A stretch of 64,000 bases of DNA. It comes from Domibacillus epiphyticus. Lineage in GTDB: Bacteria > Bacillota > Bacilli > Bacillales > Domibacillaceae. Each line of letters opens with the position of its first letter. The first letter of the stretch is position 1. The notes under the pieces were generated by a model. That model saw only the letters and a list, made by a program, of their open reading frames with translations. It did not search any database and had not been told where the DNA came from. Positions 25,541 through 33,672 of this stretch are shown here, one piece after another. The position numbers and the translations under genes are program-made. Where the stretch lies: contig NZ_MSFI01000006.1 of assembly GCF_001975785.1 (NCBI RefSeq), positions 124,001-188,000 of the forward strand, read 5' to 3'.

Positions 25541-26373
25541 ATGATTTTTAAATTTCTTGGCAAGAAACAAAAAAAAGATATGCAGCTCCTAAGTTAAAAC
25601 CTAAAGCTAACAAAGAGAAAGCCAAAGTTGCACCAACACGGATAGGTGAATTAGGAGAATATAAAATTAATATTCAACTCGATCAACTACCTAAAACATG
25701 TAAATATCTTAGTGATTTATTGTTGGTAAACAACAAATCAAAGTCAGGTTACTCACAAATAGATCATATTATTTTTTCTCCATTTGCTGTTTTTGTAATT
25801 GAAACAAAAAATTATTCTGGAATAATCTATGGAGACAGAACTAGAAAACAGTGGTCTGTGAATGGAAAATTCCCAATGTTAAATCCCTTTATCCAAAATT
25901 ACGGACACATAGAAGCAATACGATCATCTTTGAACTCCGTAGAAAACTCTAACTTTGTATCGATGATATCTTTTACAAAACGATGTAAATTTAAAGTGAA
26001 TTCAGAGCTCAGGGAGATACAGTCTAATGATCTAATTGTTTACGATATAGAGTTAACAGAATTTATTACAAGAAAGCTAAATGTGTTAAAACTTCAGAAA
26101 AAAACAGCAGTATTTTCTGAAGGTGAAATACTAAATATGTACAATAAACTTCAAAAAGAAAATATTAAGGATTCTAATATTAGAAAGAATCATATAGAAA
26201 TAGTAAAAGCTGAAAACAATGGCAAGAAATCAATTAACAACTTGACAAACACATCGGCAAAATGTGTGACATGTGGAAAGTCTGTTTCCCAAAAGGTAGA
26301 ATCTTTTTGTTTATCAAATAAAGAGAGGTTTAATGGAAATGTTTATTGTTACGAACATCAGAAAAAACATTGA
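25541..26373 (+). pseudogene. NERD-domain gene with a frameshift in an A8 tract
   Basis: The start ATG at 25541 follows AAAGGGGAG and encodes MIFKFLGKKQKK, but this frame stops after 18 codons. A second frame, one base back, continues as KRYAAPKLKPKAN, then RIGELGEYKINIQLDQLP and a full NERD (nuclease-related) domain with QIDHIIFSPFAVFVIETKNYSG. It ends with a small zinc-ribbon-like segment (CVTCGKSV...YCYEH) at 26373. The frames meet at eight A residues, 25569-25576, so one base has been lost there, or slippage joins them. The gene is clearly more AT-rich than its neighbours and looks acquired. Nuclease activity is uncertain; sequencing error is possible. Confidence 0.75.
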
Positions 26374-26480
26374 CATCATGTTTAGTACAAGTTAAAGTGT
26401 TAATAATATTATTTAACCGAGAGATTTTTATATTACCTTCTAAATTGACTAGAGGCTTTAGCATACTGTTAATAACAATA

Positions 26481-26510
26481 TTGACTGTGTGAAAAAGCAA
26501 TCTCTACACT
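26481..26510 (+). promoter_or_regulatory. Candidate promoter of the mpsC-sbtA group
   Basis: TTGACT at 26481-26486 and TACACT at 26505-26510 are 18 bases apart. A transcript starting near 26517 would run into the hairpin at 26533-26585 within about 15 bases. Confidence 0.45.
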
Positions 26511-26532
26511 ATTAGAAGATAAGTAAAAGATA

Positions 26533-26585
26533 AATCGGTATATTTCTTGCCTAGGCGACTAGATGGGGAATATACCGATTTTTTT
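26533..26585 (+). promoter_or_regulatory. Terminator-like leader hairpin before mpsC
   Basis: AATCGGTATATT (26533-26544) pairs perfectly with AATATACCGATT (26569-26580) and runs into seven T residues. The 24-base loop contains the palindrome GCCTAGGC. Only 17 bases, including the ribosome binding site, separate the T-tract from the mpsC start, so no promoter fits between. It is therefore a leader attenuator or a readthrough terminator. Confidence 0.6.
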
Positions 26586-26602
26586 GTTAAGGAGGGATGT
26601 TT

Positions 26603-26998
26603 ATGAATAAATCGAAAGGGGCAATTGAGTCCGAAATCAGCAAGGCGTTAACGCGATGGGAAAAAGACTTTCTTGGGCGTGGTTCCGTATCCGTTAAGAC
26701 GGATATTTTACGTGATATGATTATCGTCACATTACGCGGTATTTTGACACCTGCTGAATATGCCCTTTGTGAAACAAAAGAGGGAGCGATATCGATCAAA
26801 AGGCTGCGATCGGATTTGATTGAATCAGGTCTGGAAGGGCTGAAGGACATTATCTTCAGTATAACAGGGGGGAAAGTGAAAAGCTTTCACACGGATATAA
26901 GCACGCTTACCGGCGAACGGGTGATGGTGTTTAAATTATTTAATGATATTGAGAAAACGATGCAAGAGAGAATAGATGAAATTAAGGGAGATCTTTAA
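26603..26998 (+). CDS. MpsC-like protein (DUF2294)
   Basis: The 131-residue protein matches the DUF2294 family, renamed MpsC after the Staphylococcus membrane-potential-generating system MpsABC, whose MpsA and MpsB act as a bicarbonate/CO2-supply transporter related to DabAB. Typical stretches are LTRWEKDFLGRGSVSVKTDI, VTLRGILTPAEYAL, and FHTDISTLTGERVMVF. It is soluble and has no signal peptide. The ATG at 26603 is seven bases after GGAGG; the earlier ATG touches that site. No mpsA or mpsB is nearby; instead an SbtA-type bicarbonate permease follows, suggesting MpsC works with a different transporter here. Confidence 0.8.
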   Translation: MNKSKGAIESEISKALTRWEKDFLGRGSVSVKTDILRDMIIVTLRGILTPAEYALCETKEGAISIKRLRSDLIESGLEGLKDIIFSITGGKVKSFHTDISTLTGERVMVFKLFNDIEKTMQERIDEIKGDL

Positions 26999-27022
26999 AA
27001 AACCATCTGGTTCGTTGAAGGT

Positions 27023-27085
27023 AAACCGGCAGTTTTAAGAATGAAAGGGCAATAGCCCATTTATTCTGGAATTGCCGGTTTTTTT
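27023..27085 (+). promoter_or_regulatory. Terminator-like structured element before sbtA
   Basis: An outer stem AAACCGGCA (27023-27031) pairs with TGCCGGTTT (27073-27081). Inside it AGAATGAAAGGGC (27038-27050) pairs with GCCCATTTATTCT (27055-27067) with small bulges around an AATA loop. Seven T residues follow at 27079-27085. The sbtA start codon is only 30 bases further and no promoter fits in between, so this should modulate readthrough from mpsC into sbtA. Confidence 0.6.
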
Positions 27086-27114
27086 GTGGAAAAGAGTATT
27101 GAGGAGGAAAGAAC

Positions 27115-28122
27115 ATGTCAGACATTATTGTACAAAATTTGTTGTCACCCGTCGTGTTATTTTTTGTGTTAGGGATTATAGCGGCTTTAGTTAAATCAGA
27201 TTTAAAATTCCCAAGCGGGTTAAGTGAAGCGTTAAGTATTTATCTTTTAATTGCGATTGGAATAAAAGGCGGGATTGAGTTATCACATTATTCCATTGAA
27301 TCCGTCATTCAACCCATTATAGGCGCACTCTTTTTAGGGATTGCCATTCCAGTGTTGACGCTTTTGATCACGCGTCTCATGAAAATGGATCTTAAAAACT
27401 CGATTGGGCTGGCTGCCACCTTTGGTTCTGTCAGCATTGTTACATATGGAGCTGCCATCTCGTTTATTGAAAAGAATGGCGTATCTTATGAAGGGTTTAT
27501 GAATGCCCTCGTTGTGCTTATGGAAAGCCCGGCTATCTTAGTTTCTTTATTGTTATTAAAGATCATTGAGAAGAAAAAGGATGAATCTGCCCTTTCAATG
27601 CGAAATACAGGTATTATTTCCAAACCAGCAAGCCTCATTGACAAAGAGGTCATAAGAGAGAGCCTGTTTGGGAAGAGTGTTTTGCTGCTGTTAGGCAGTT
27701 TGGTAATCGGGTTGATTCTTGGGGAACGAGCTGTCCCAATGGTGAAACCGCTGTTTATGGACTTATATAGCAGTGTGTTGATTCTTTTCTTGCTGAGCAT
27801 GGGGATTACGGCAGGCCAACGTTTGCCGGAAGTAAAAAAACATGGCTTAAAATTGCTTCTTTTTGGCGTATTGACTCCTATATTATTTGGAGGTTTAGGA
27901 GTTTTGACAGGGCACTTGGCAGGACTGTCGCTAGGCGGTGTCACATTATTAGGAGTGTTAGCGGGAAGTGCCTCTTATATCGCGGCTCCGGCAGCATTAA
28001 AAGCATCTGTCCCGGAGGCGAATCCATCTGTTTATTTGGGTGTAGCTTTAGGGGTCACGTTCCCATTCAACTTAATTATCGGTATACCTATTTATTATGA
28101 AATGGCTCAATGGATTCAATAG
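27115..28122 (+). CDS. sbtA: SbtA-type sodium-dependent bicarbonate permease
   Basis: The 335-residue membrane protein belongs to the SbtA family (formerly DUF897), sodium-dependent bicarbonate transporters best known from cyanobacteria. About ten hydrophobic helices are visible. Conserved stretches include the first helix pair (SPVVLFFVLGIIAALVKSDLKFP), AIGIKGGIEL, GLAATFGSVSIVTYGAA, ALVVLMESPAI and the second-half counterpart GVLAGSASYIAAPAALKASVPEANPS. The ATG follows GAGGAGG at good spacing. It is 116 bases after mpsC and 11 bases before the carbonic-anhydrase-like gene. In cyanobacteria SbtA is controlled by the PII-like SbtB; none is seen here, and the neighbour may fill that place. Confidence 0.9.
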   Translation: MSDIIVQNLLSPVVLFFVLGIIAALVKSDLKFPSGLSEALSIYLLIAIGIKGGIELSHYSIESVIQPIIGALFLGIAIPVLTLLITRLMKMDLKNSIGLAATFGSVSIVTYGAAISFIEKNGVSYEGFMNALVVLMESPAILVSLLLLKIIEKKKDESALSMRNTGIISKPASLIDKEVIRESLFGKSVLLLLGSLVIGLILGERAVPMVKPLFMDLYSSVLILFLLSMGITAGQRLPEVKKHGLKLLLFGVLTPILFGGLGVLTGHLAGLSLGGVTLLGVLAGSASYIAAPAALKASVPEANPSVYLGVALGVTFPFNLIIGIPIYYEMAQWIQ

Positions 28123-28133
28123 GAGGGATAATG

Positions 28134-28619
28134 ATGCAGAAAACAAACGAGAAAAAAGCGTTAGTTATCACAGGATTAAACAAAAAATTACTTCCACTCT
28201 TTCCGGAAATAACGAATAAAAAAGAGGAAGAGCTGCTCATTGCAACAAGTTTTGGAACGATCATAACAAATCCATACGATTGTACGGTCAGGAATATGAT
28301 GATGGCGGTGTACGCTGAAAATATTAAAGAGATTTATCTTATCGGAGAGAAGGATAGTAAAGAACATAAGGTTGACGGGGATGAGATTGTTTCGAAAATC
28401 AAGGATGCCGGAATTTCAAATAAAACGATCGAAACAATTGAGTATATTGATGTCGCTGGGAACAATCTATCGAGCTGGCTGGCAGGAAAGCAAGATGTGA
28501 AACAGATTATAACGGAAAATGTCGAGTTAATTAAAAGCCACCCATTGCTTCCAAAAACGTTATCTGTTCATGGGTTTATCGTCAATGCAGAAACAGGTGA
28601 ATGGGAGGCTGTTGAATGA
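28134..28619 (+). CDS. Carbonic-anhydrase-like protein lacking all zinc ligands
   Basis: This 161-residue protein is a shrunken relative of the beta-carbonic anhydrase at 23703-24278. Shared blocks include NPYDCTVRNMMMAVY against NHPFGSIMRSLLVAVY, IKEIYLIG against ADEVLIVG, and SHPLLPKTLSVHGFIVNAETG against THPLMVPDIPVHGLVIDPATG. The zinc Cys38 is Gly14 here, Asp40 is Asn16, Arg42 is Lys18, His96 is Glu72 and Cys99 is Ser75, so it cannot be a normal zinc enzyme. It starts seven bases after GGAGG, 11 bases behind sbtA. A regulatory or scaffolding role for the transporter is my inference. The reading frame is intact, so it is not a simple pseudogene. Confidence 0.85.
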   Translation: MQKTNEKKALVITGLNKKLLPLFPEITNKKEEELLIATSFGTIITNPYDCTVRNMMMAVYAENIKEIYLIGEKDSKEHKVDGDEIVSKIKDAGISNKTIETIEYIDVAGNNLSSWLAGKQDVKQIITENVELIKSHPLLPKTLSVHGFIVNAETGEWEAVE

Positions 28620-28679
28620 ATGGCGGATTTCCTCGTGATGAGTTATGATTGTGATACCAGATAAACAGGAGGAATAAGC

Positions 28680-28853
28680 ATGACTGAAAAAAAGAAAATG
28701 ACATTGCAGGAAGCAATGATGAAAAAGCTTGAAGAGAAAAAAGCACAGGCGGCAGGCGGCAAAGGAAATGGGAGTTTTGATACGTCAACGAAAAAAATGA
28801 AGAGCCAGCAGACGAAAAAAGTAAGCAATTCACGCAGAAAAATGGGTGTTTAA
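28680..28853 (+). CDS. Small basic protein of unknown function
   Basis: A 57-residue, lysine-rich protein starts MTEKKKMTLQEAMMKKLEEKK and continues with a glycine-containing middle and a basic tail ending SNSRRKMGV. It has a good AGGAGG site seven bases before the ATG and a strong terminator right after its stop. It begins 60 bases behind the carbonic-anhydrase-like gene and probably shares its transcript. The N-terminal half should be an amphipathic charged helix; the rest looks disordered. I do not recognise the family and give no function. Confidence 0.7.
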   Translation: MTEKKKMTLQEAMMKKLEEKKAQAAGGKGNGSFDTSTKKMKSQQTKKVSNSRRKMGV

Positions 28854-28856
28854 TGA

Positions 28857-28892
28857 ATCGAGCAGAGGAATATCCTCTGCTCGATTTTTTTA
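28857..28892 (+). terminator. Terminator of the mpsC-sbtA group
   Basis: TCGAGCAGAGGA-ATA-TCCTCTGCTCGA is a perfect 12-pair stem followed by seven T residues. It closes the bicarbonate gene group and abuts the end of the convergent esterase-like gene. Confidence 0.9.
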
Positions 28893-30140
28893 AAAGAGAA
28901 TAGGCGATAAGGCTCTTGTTTCATCTATGTGTATAAACGCATCATATCGATCGGATAATCGGGAAGGAACGTAATTGCCGTAACGCTCCATTTCAGGGTT
29001 ATACACGACCCCAATGGCACGGTGGCCGATGGTTTCCCGGAATAAATCCCTGTTTTCATCCGTGAACATCATGTACTTATCAAAAGCGCCTGCCTGGTGG
29101 ACAAGATCTTCCCAGCTTCCATTCATCGCCACTGGTACGTTCATTTCCTCCAATGGGTCTCCCCATTTTTTAGCGGCAATGACAGTTCCATGATGGGTGC
29201 CAAATCCAACGGAAAAGATTTTTTCCTTCCCGTAAATTTCTCGTGTGAGCTGCCCGACATTCACCATTCCATCGTCAGCCATATCTGTCGCTCGCGCATC
29301 TCCAATATGAGTATTATGTTCCCAGATGATGCCTTTTACTTCTTTGCCATGCTCATTTTCAATATGATGAAGGGCTTCGACCATGTGACGGTCCCGAATA
29401 TTCCATGATTCATTTCCGTTGATAACCATTTCATGATAATAAGATTCCGCATTGCTTGCCACGAGCGCATTTACCTGCATATTAAGGGAAGCCTCTGGTT
29501 CGCCTTTATACGTTTTTTTGTTTTGATGGATCGTCTGTAGAAGGTGCAGTATGTCTTTCATGCAGCTTTCACCATAAATCGCCGATGAAATACCATACAT
29601 CTCTGCCTGGCGGTGGAATGGTTCAAAGCATTCAAATGCACGCTTCGCCTTTTCGACATCCGGAGACTTTATTTTTTCCAGGTACCGAATCACTTCCTCC
29701 ATTGATTCCCATAAACTATATACATCCAAACCATAAAAGCCGGCTTTCTTATTCTGATTGTGATTATAGGCATGCAGCCAGTCAATTAGGTGGACAACTT
29801 CTTCATTTGCCCACATCCAGGCAGGCCAGCGGTTAAAGGAGCGCAATGCTTCTGCTGCGTTTTTATACTCGGGTGCGTGTCCTTTAATGTAGCGATTGAT
29901 TTCGAAGCATGAGGGCCAATCGCCTTCAACAGCGACAAACGAAAAGCCATGTTCTTCTATCAGCTTTTTTGTCATCTCTGTACGGGTTGTGTAAAACTCG
30001 GATGTGCCGTGAGAAGCTTCCCCAAGCAGGACAAATTTCGCGTTGCTGGCTGCTTTAATTAACGGTTCTAAATCTGCTGTGTCAGTAAACGGGACAGCGT
30101 GGTTCTGAATATGTTCCACATAACGGCTCGTTCTAATCAT
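28890..30140 (-). CDS. Erythromycin esterase-family protein
   Basis: The 416-residue protein belongs to the EreA/B-like hydrolase family. It has the motifs FVLLGEASHGTSEFY near residue 37, VAVEGDWPSCFEINRYI, and IIWEHNTHIGDARATDMA, which carry the Glu and His residues used by this family in place of a Ser triad. Chromosomal copies like YbfO of Bacillus are common and usually not linked to macrolide resistance; several relatives act on other esters or succinoglycan-like polymers. The start follows GAGGGGTGA. It stands alone and is convergent with the bicarbonate gene group. No resistance claim can be made. Confidence 0.88.
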   Translation of the reverse strand: MIRTSRYVEHIQNHAVPFTDTADLEPLIKAASNAKFVLLGEASHGTSEFYTTRTEMTKKLIEEHGFSFVAVEGDWPSCFEINRYIKGHAPEYKNAAEALRSFNRWPAWMWANEEVVHLIDWLHAYNHNQNKKAGFYGLDVYSLWESMEEVIRYLEKIKSPDVEKAKRAFECFEPFHRQAEMYGISSAIYGESCMKDILHLLQTIHQNKKTYKGEPEASLNMQVNALVASNAESYYHEMVINGNESWNIRDRHMVEALHHIENEHGKEVKGIIWEHNTHIGDARATDMADDGMVNVGQLTREIYGKEKIFSVGFGTHHGTVIAAKKWGDPLEEMNVPVAMNGSWEDLVHQAGAFDKYMMFTDENRDLFRETIGHRAIGVVYNPEMERYGNYVPSRLSDRYDAFIHIDETRALSPILF

Positions 30141-30195
30141 GTTGTCACCCCTCGTTTTTACTCAGTATTCCCGGTAAACCGCATAATGTAACAAG

Positions 30196-30224
30196 AAAAA
30201 ATCCCGCCGTATGGCGGGATTTCT
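30196..30224 (-). terminator. Terminator of the yitJ-metH operon
   Basis: On the minus strand ATCCCGCC-ATAC-GGCGGGAT is followed by a T-tract directly after the metH stop codon. Confidence 0.85.
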
Positions 30225-30228
30225 CTCA

Positions 30229-33200
30229 TTATTCTACATTAAAATAACGTGCATCTGGATGAGCGAAAACAATGGCGGATACGGATGCTTCCGGCTCCAT
30301 CATAAAGCCTTCAGTTAATCGTACACCGATTTCTTCCGGTTTCAGAAGACCAAATAATTTTTCCTGGTCTTCAAGGTTAGGACAAGCCGGATAGCCAAAT
30401 GAAAAACGCTGTCCTTGATATTTAGCCGCGAATCGTTCACGCATAGTAAAATCAACTGGATCAGGGAAGCCCCACTGATCACGCATTTCCTGGTGAATAC
30501 GTTCCGCAAATCCTTCCGCAAGCTCAAGAGCAGTTGACTGTATGGCATGGCTGTCGAGGAATTTTCCTTGTTCACGAAGCTTCAATGCAGCATCTCGAAC
30601 ACCGAACCCTGCTGTGACAACAAAGAATCCGACATAATCCATTTCACCGCTGTCAGCTGATTTTAAATAATCAGCGAGGCAGAGGAACGGTTCTTTTGTC
30701 TGGCGCGGGAAGGTGAACCGTTCAATTTCCGTTTTCGAGTCAGCCGGGTCATAAATAATGACATCATCACCTTCTGACTGAGCCGGGAAAAATTGATACA
30801 CAGCCGCTGTTTTTAACCCGCCGTCGTTTAAAAAGCCTGTCACGGTTTCATGAAGCTGTATAGCACGATCGTCTTTTTCAGCGAGCAAGTTTTTTATATT
30901 GCCTTTTAATCCGAGATGATGGCCGATCAGCGTCTGCATATTTACATACGGCTTCAAATGAGAAATGGAGTAATCAGGCAAAACGCGTCGGCGTGTGTCG
31001 CGCGGTACAAACACCGGGACATCTGAACGAACGGTTTTTACCGGTTTTGGCGCAACTGCAACAGCCTGTTCTTTCCGTTCATCACGATACGCTTCAATTT
31101 CTTTTCGTTTTTCTTTTTTTGCTTCAAGTTCCTGCAAGAGCTTCACTTTTTGCTCTTCATTTTGCAGGCGGTTTGCAATATCGAGCCCGTCCATTGCATC
31201 TTTTGCATATAAAACAGGTCCTTCATATTCCGGTGAAATTTTCGTTTCGGTAAAGCGCCGTGACAATGCAGCGCCTCCAACGAGAATGGGTACATTGATA
31301 TCAGCAGATTTGAAGTCCTGCGCTGTTAGCACCATTTGCTGGGCGGATTTTACAAGAAGGCCGGATAACCCGACCATGTCCGGTTTTTCTTTCCGAATGA
31401 CGTCGATTAATGTTTGCGGTGTTACTTTAATGCCGACATCCACGACTTTAAACCCGTTGTTGCTTAAAATAATATCGACAAGGTTTTTTCCGATATCATG
31501 AACGTCGCCTTTAACGGTCGCCAGGATGACTTTTCCCTTACCGGTATCGTCTTCTTTTTTCTCCATGAACTGTTCAAGGTAGGCAACGGATGCTTTCATG
31601 ACTTCCGCACTTTGCAATACTTCCGCTACGATCAGCTGGTTGTCATTAAACAAACGGCCGACTTCCGCCATTCCTTCCATAAGCGGACCATTAATGATAT
31701 CGAGCGGATCGTCATACATCTCTCGGGCTTTCTCGAGATCAGGGAGAAGGCCTTCTTTCGTTCCTTCCACGACATAATAGCTTAACCGTTCAGGAACTGT
31801 TTTCGGTATATCTTCTTCTTTTTTCTCTTTTTTCTTGTCACGGTAAAAATCGGTAAATACTGCAAGCGTTTCGTCTGTTGTTGTGAACAGCAGGTCGTTC
31901 GCGAGTTTAATTTCTTCTTCTGGAATCGATGCATACCGTTCCAGTTTCTCTGTATTTACGATCGCGTAATCAAGTCCGGCTTGTGTACAATGATACAAGT
32001 ACACGGCATTCAACACTTCACGGCCGACAGGAGGGAGGCCGAATGACACGTTACTCACTCCGAGAACGGTTAAGCATTTTGGGAGCCTTTCTTTAATTAA
32101 ACGAATGCCTTCAATTGTTTCAACAGCAGAACCGATATATTGCTCGTCCCCGGTGCCGACAGGGAAGACGAGTGGATCAAAGATAATGTCCTCCGGTGCA
32201 AGACCCCATTTTTCGACTAAAAGATCATGAGAACGGATGGCGATTTCTAGCTTCCGTTCGCGTGTAACGGCCATACCGGTTTCGTCAATTGTCCCAACAA
32301 CGACCGATGCCCCGTACTGTTTGACAAGCGGCATAACCGCATCGAACCGCTCTTCGCCGTCTTCCAGGTTAATCGAATTGATGATCGCTTTCCCCTGTGA
32401 AAATTTCAGCGCTTCTTCAATGACTTTTTCATCGGTCGAGTCAATGACGAGAGGGACTTTTACTTTTTTGACGACTTCTTTCATAAATTCCGTCATATCG
32501 TCAAGCTCTTCACGGTCCGGATTGGCAAGACAAATATCAATTACGTGCGCGCCGCCTTTTACTTGTGCTCGGGCAATTTCAGCCGCTTCTTCAAATTTTC
32601 CTTCCACGATCAGGCGTTTAAATTTACGGGAACCGATCACGTTTGTCCGCTCTCCGATGAAAAGAGGACGCATGGAATCGTCATATAAGAGCGGTTCAAT
32701 ACCGGAAACTGCATGACCGTGCGGGTTTTCAGGCGATGTACGTGGTGCTTTGTCTTTGACTGCTTCCCGCATCACGCGAATATGCTCGGGTGTCGTGCCG
32801 CAGCAGCCGCCAACAATATTCAGCCATCCTTTATCTGCGAATGCTTCCAGCTTTTGTGCAAGAGAATCTGGTGATTCATGATAATTTCCTTCTTCATCCG
32901 GCAGTCCTGCGTTTGGATAACAGCTTACATAACTTGTTGCGAGATCGGAGAGAGAGCGTATATGATCCGTCATAAATTCTGGGCCTGTGGCACAGTTTAA
33001 ACCGACAGAGAGCGGCTTAATGTGTTCAATGGAAATATAGAACGCCTCGATATTTTGTCCCGCAAGTGTTGTCCCCATTGGTTCAATCGTTCCGGAAATC
33101 ATGACCGGCAGTTCTTTTCCCGCCGCGTCAAATGCACGCCGAATACCGAGTGTGCCGGCTTTCACATTAAGCATATCCTGGCTTGTTTCCATTAAAATGA

Positions 33201-33672
33201 TGTCGGACCCGCCTTCGATCAGTGCCTTCGCTTGCAGTTCAAAGTTATCGACGAGCTCGTCAAATGTAATCCCGCCTGTAACGGAGAGTGTTTTTGTCGT
33301 TGGCCCGATCGCGCCAGCTACGAATCGAGGCCACTCGGGAGTAGAAAATTCATCCACTGCCTTGCGGGCAATCTGCACAGCCCGCAGGTTAATTTCGTAC
33401 GCTTTATGACCGAGATCGTATTCATCGAGAACGACTGGTGTCCCGCCGAATGTGTTTGTCGCGATAATGTCCGCACCCGCTTCTAAATATTCACGGTGAA
33501 TGCGTTCAAGAACGTCAGGACGTGTTAAATTTAAGTTTTCATTACAGCCGTCGTAATCTTCACCGCCGAAATCATCGGGTGTTAAGTCTGCTGCCTGCAG
33601 CATCGTTCCCATTGCACCGTCGATCAGGAGTATTCTCTTTTGCAGTTCTTTCTCAATTTGATGAGTAGTCAT
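30229..33672 (-). CDS. metH: Cobalamin-dependent methionine synthase MetH
   Basis: The 1147-residue enzyme moves a methyl group from 5-methyl-tetrahydrofolate to homocysteine through bound cobalamin. Four modules are present in order. A homocysteine domain has zinc Cys residues in GLNCATGP and GGCCGTTPEH (about residue 290). A pterin-binding domain begins near FIGERTNVIGSRKF. The cap and B12 domain has DVHDIGKN near residue 721, whose His is the cobalt ligand. A C-terminal S-adenosylmethionine reactivation domain has RFSFGYPACPNLEDQ. The ATG at 33672 overlaps the end of yitJ and gives the usual N-terminus; its ribosome binding site is weak (AGTGGGG), so translation is probably coupled to yitJ. 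Confidence 0.96.
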   Translation of the reverse strand: MTTHQIEKELQKRILLIDGAMGTMLQAADLTPDDFGGEDYDGCNENLNLTRPDVLERIHREYLEAGADIIATNTFGGTPVVLDEYDLGHKAYEINLRAVQIARKAVDEFSTPEWPRFVAGAIGPTTKTLSVTGGITFDELVDNFELQAKALIEGGSDIILMETSQDMLNVKAGTLGIRRAFDAAGKELPVMISGTIEPMGTTLAGQNIEAFYISIEHIKPLSVGLNCATGPEFMTDHIRSLSDLATSYVSCYPNAGLPDEEGNYHESPDSLAQKLEAFADKGWLNIVGGCCGTTPEHIRVMREAVKDKAPRTSPENPHGHAVSGIEPLLYDDSMRPLFIGERTNVIGSRKFKRLIVEGKFEEAAEIARAQVKGGAHVIDICLANPDREELDDMTEFMKEVVKKVKVPLVIDSTDEKVIEEALKFSQGKAIINSINLEDGEERFDAVMPLVKQYGASVVVGTIDETGMAVTRERKLEIAIRSHDLLVEKWGLAPEDIIFDPLVFPVGTGDEQYIGSAVETIEGIRLIKERLPKCLTVLGVSNVSFGLPPVGREVLNAVYLYHCTQAGLDYAIVNTEKLERYASIPEEEIKLANDLLFTTTDETLAVFTDFYRDKKKEKKEEDIPKTVPERLSYYVVEGTKEGLLPDLEKAREMYDDPLDIINGPLMEGMAEVGRLFNDNQLIVAEVLQSAEVMKASVAYLEQFMEKKEDDTGKGKVILATVKGDVHDIGKNLVDIILSNNGFKVVDVGIKVTPQTLIDVIRKEKPDMVGLSGLLVKSAQQMVLTAQDFKSADINVPILVGGAALSRRFTETKISPEYEGPVLYAKDAMDGLDIANRLQNEEQKVKLLQELEAKKEKRKEIEAYRDERKEQAVAVAPKPVKTVRSDVPVFVPRDTRRRVLPDYSISHLKPYVNMQTLIGHHLGLKGNIKNLLAEKDDRAIQLHETVTGFLNDGGLKTAAVYQFFPAQSEGDDVIIYDPADSKTEIERFTFPRQTKEPFLCLADYLKSADSGEMDYVGFFVVTAGFGVRDAALKLREQGKFLDSHAIQSTALELAEGFAERIHQEMRDQWGFPDPVDFTMRERFAAKYQGQRFSFGYPACPNLEDQEKLFGLLKPEEIGVRLTEGFMMEPEASVSAIVFAHPDARYFNVE

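Noticed and set aside
25420-26530. Insertion element or genomic island around the NERD gene
   Set aside because: The AT-rich stretch has no transposase, integrase, terminal inverted repeats or direct repeats that I can see.
28890-30140. Macrolide resistance gene
   Set aside because: The family match is to chromosomal erythromycin esterase-like proteins whose substrate is usually unknown; there is no mobile element or resistance context.
30995-31501. Open frame of 168 codons on the plus strand
   Set aside because: It is antisense to the B12-binding region of metH, has biased serine/phenylalanine composition, and no start signals.
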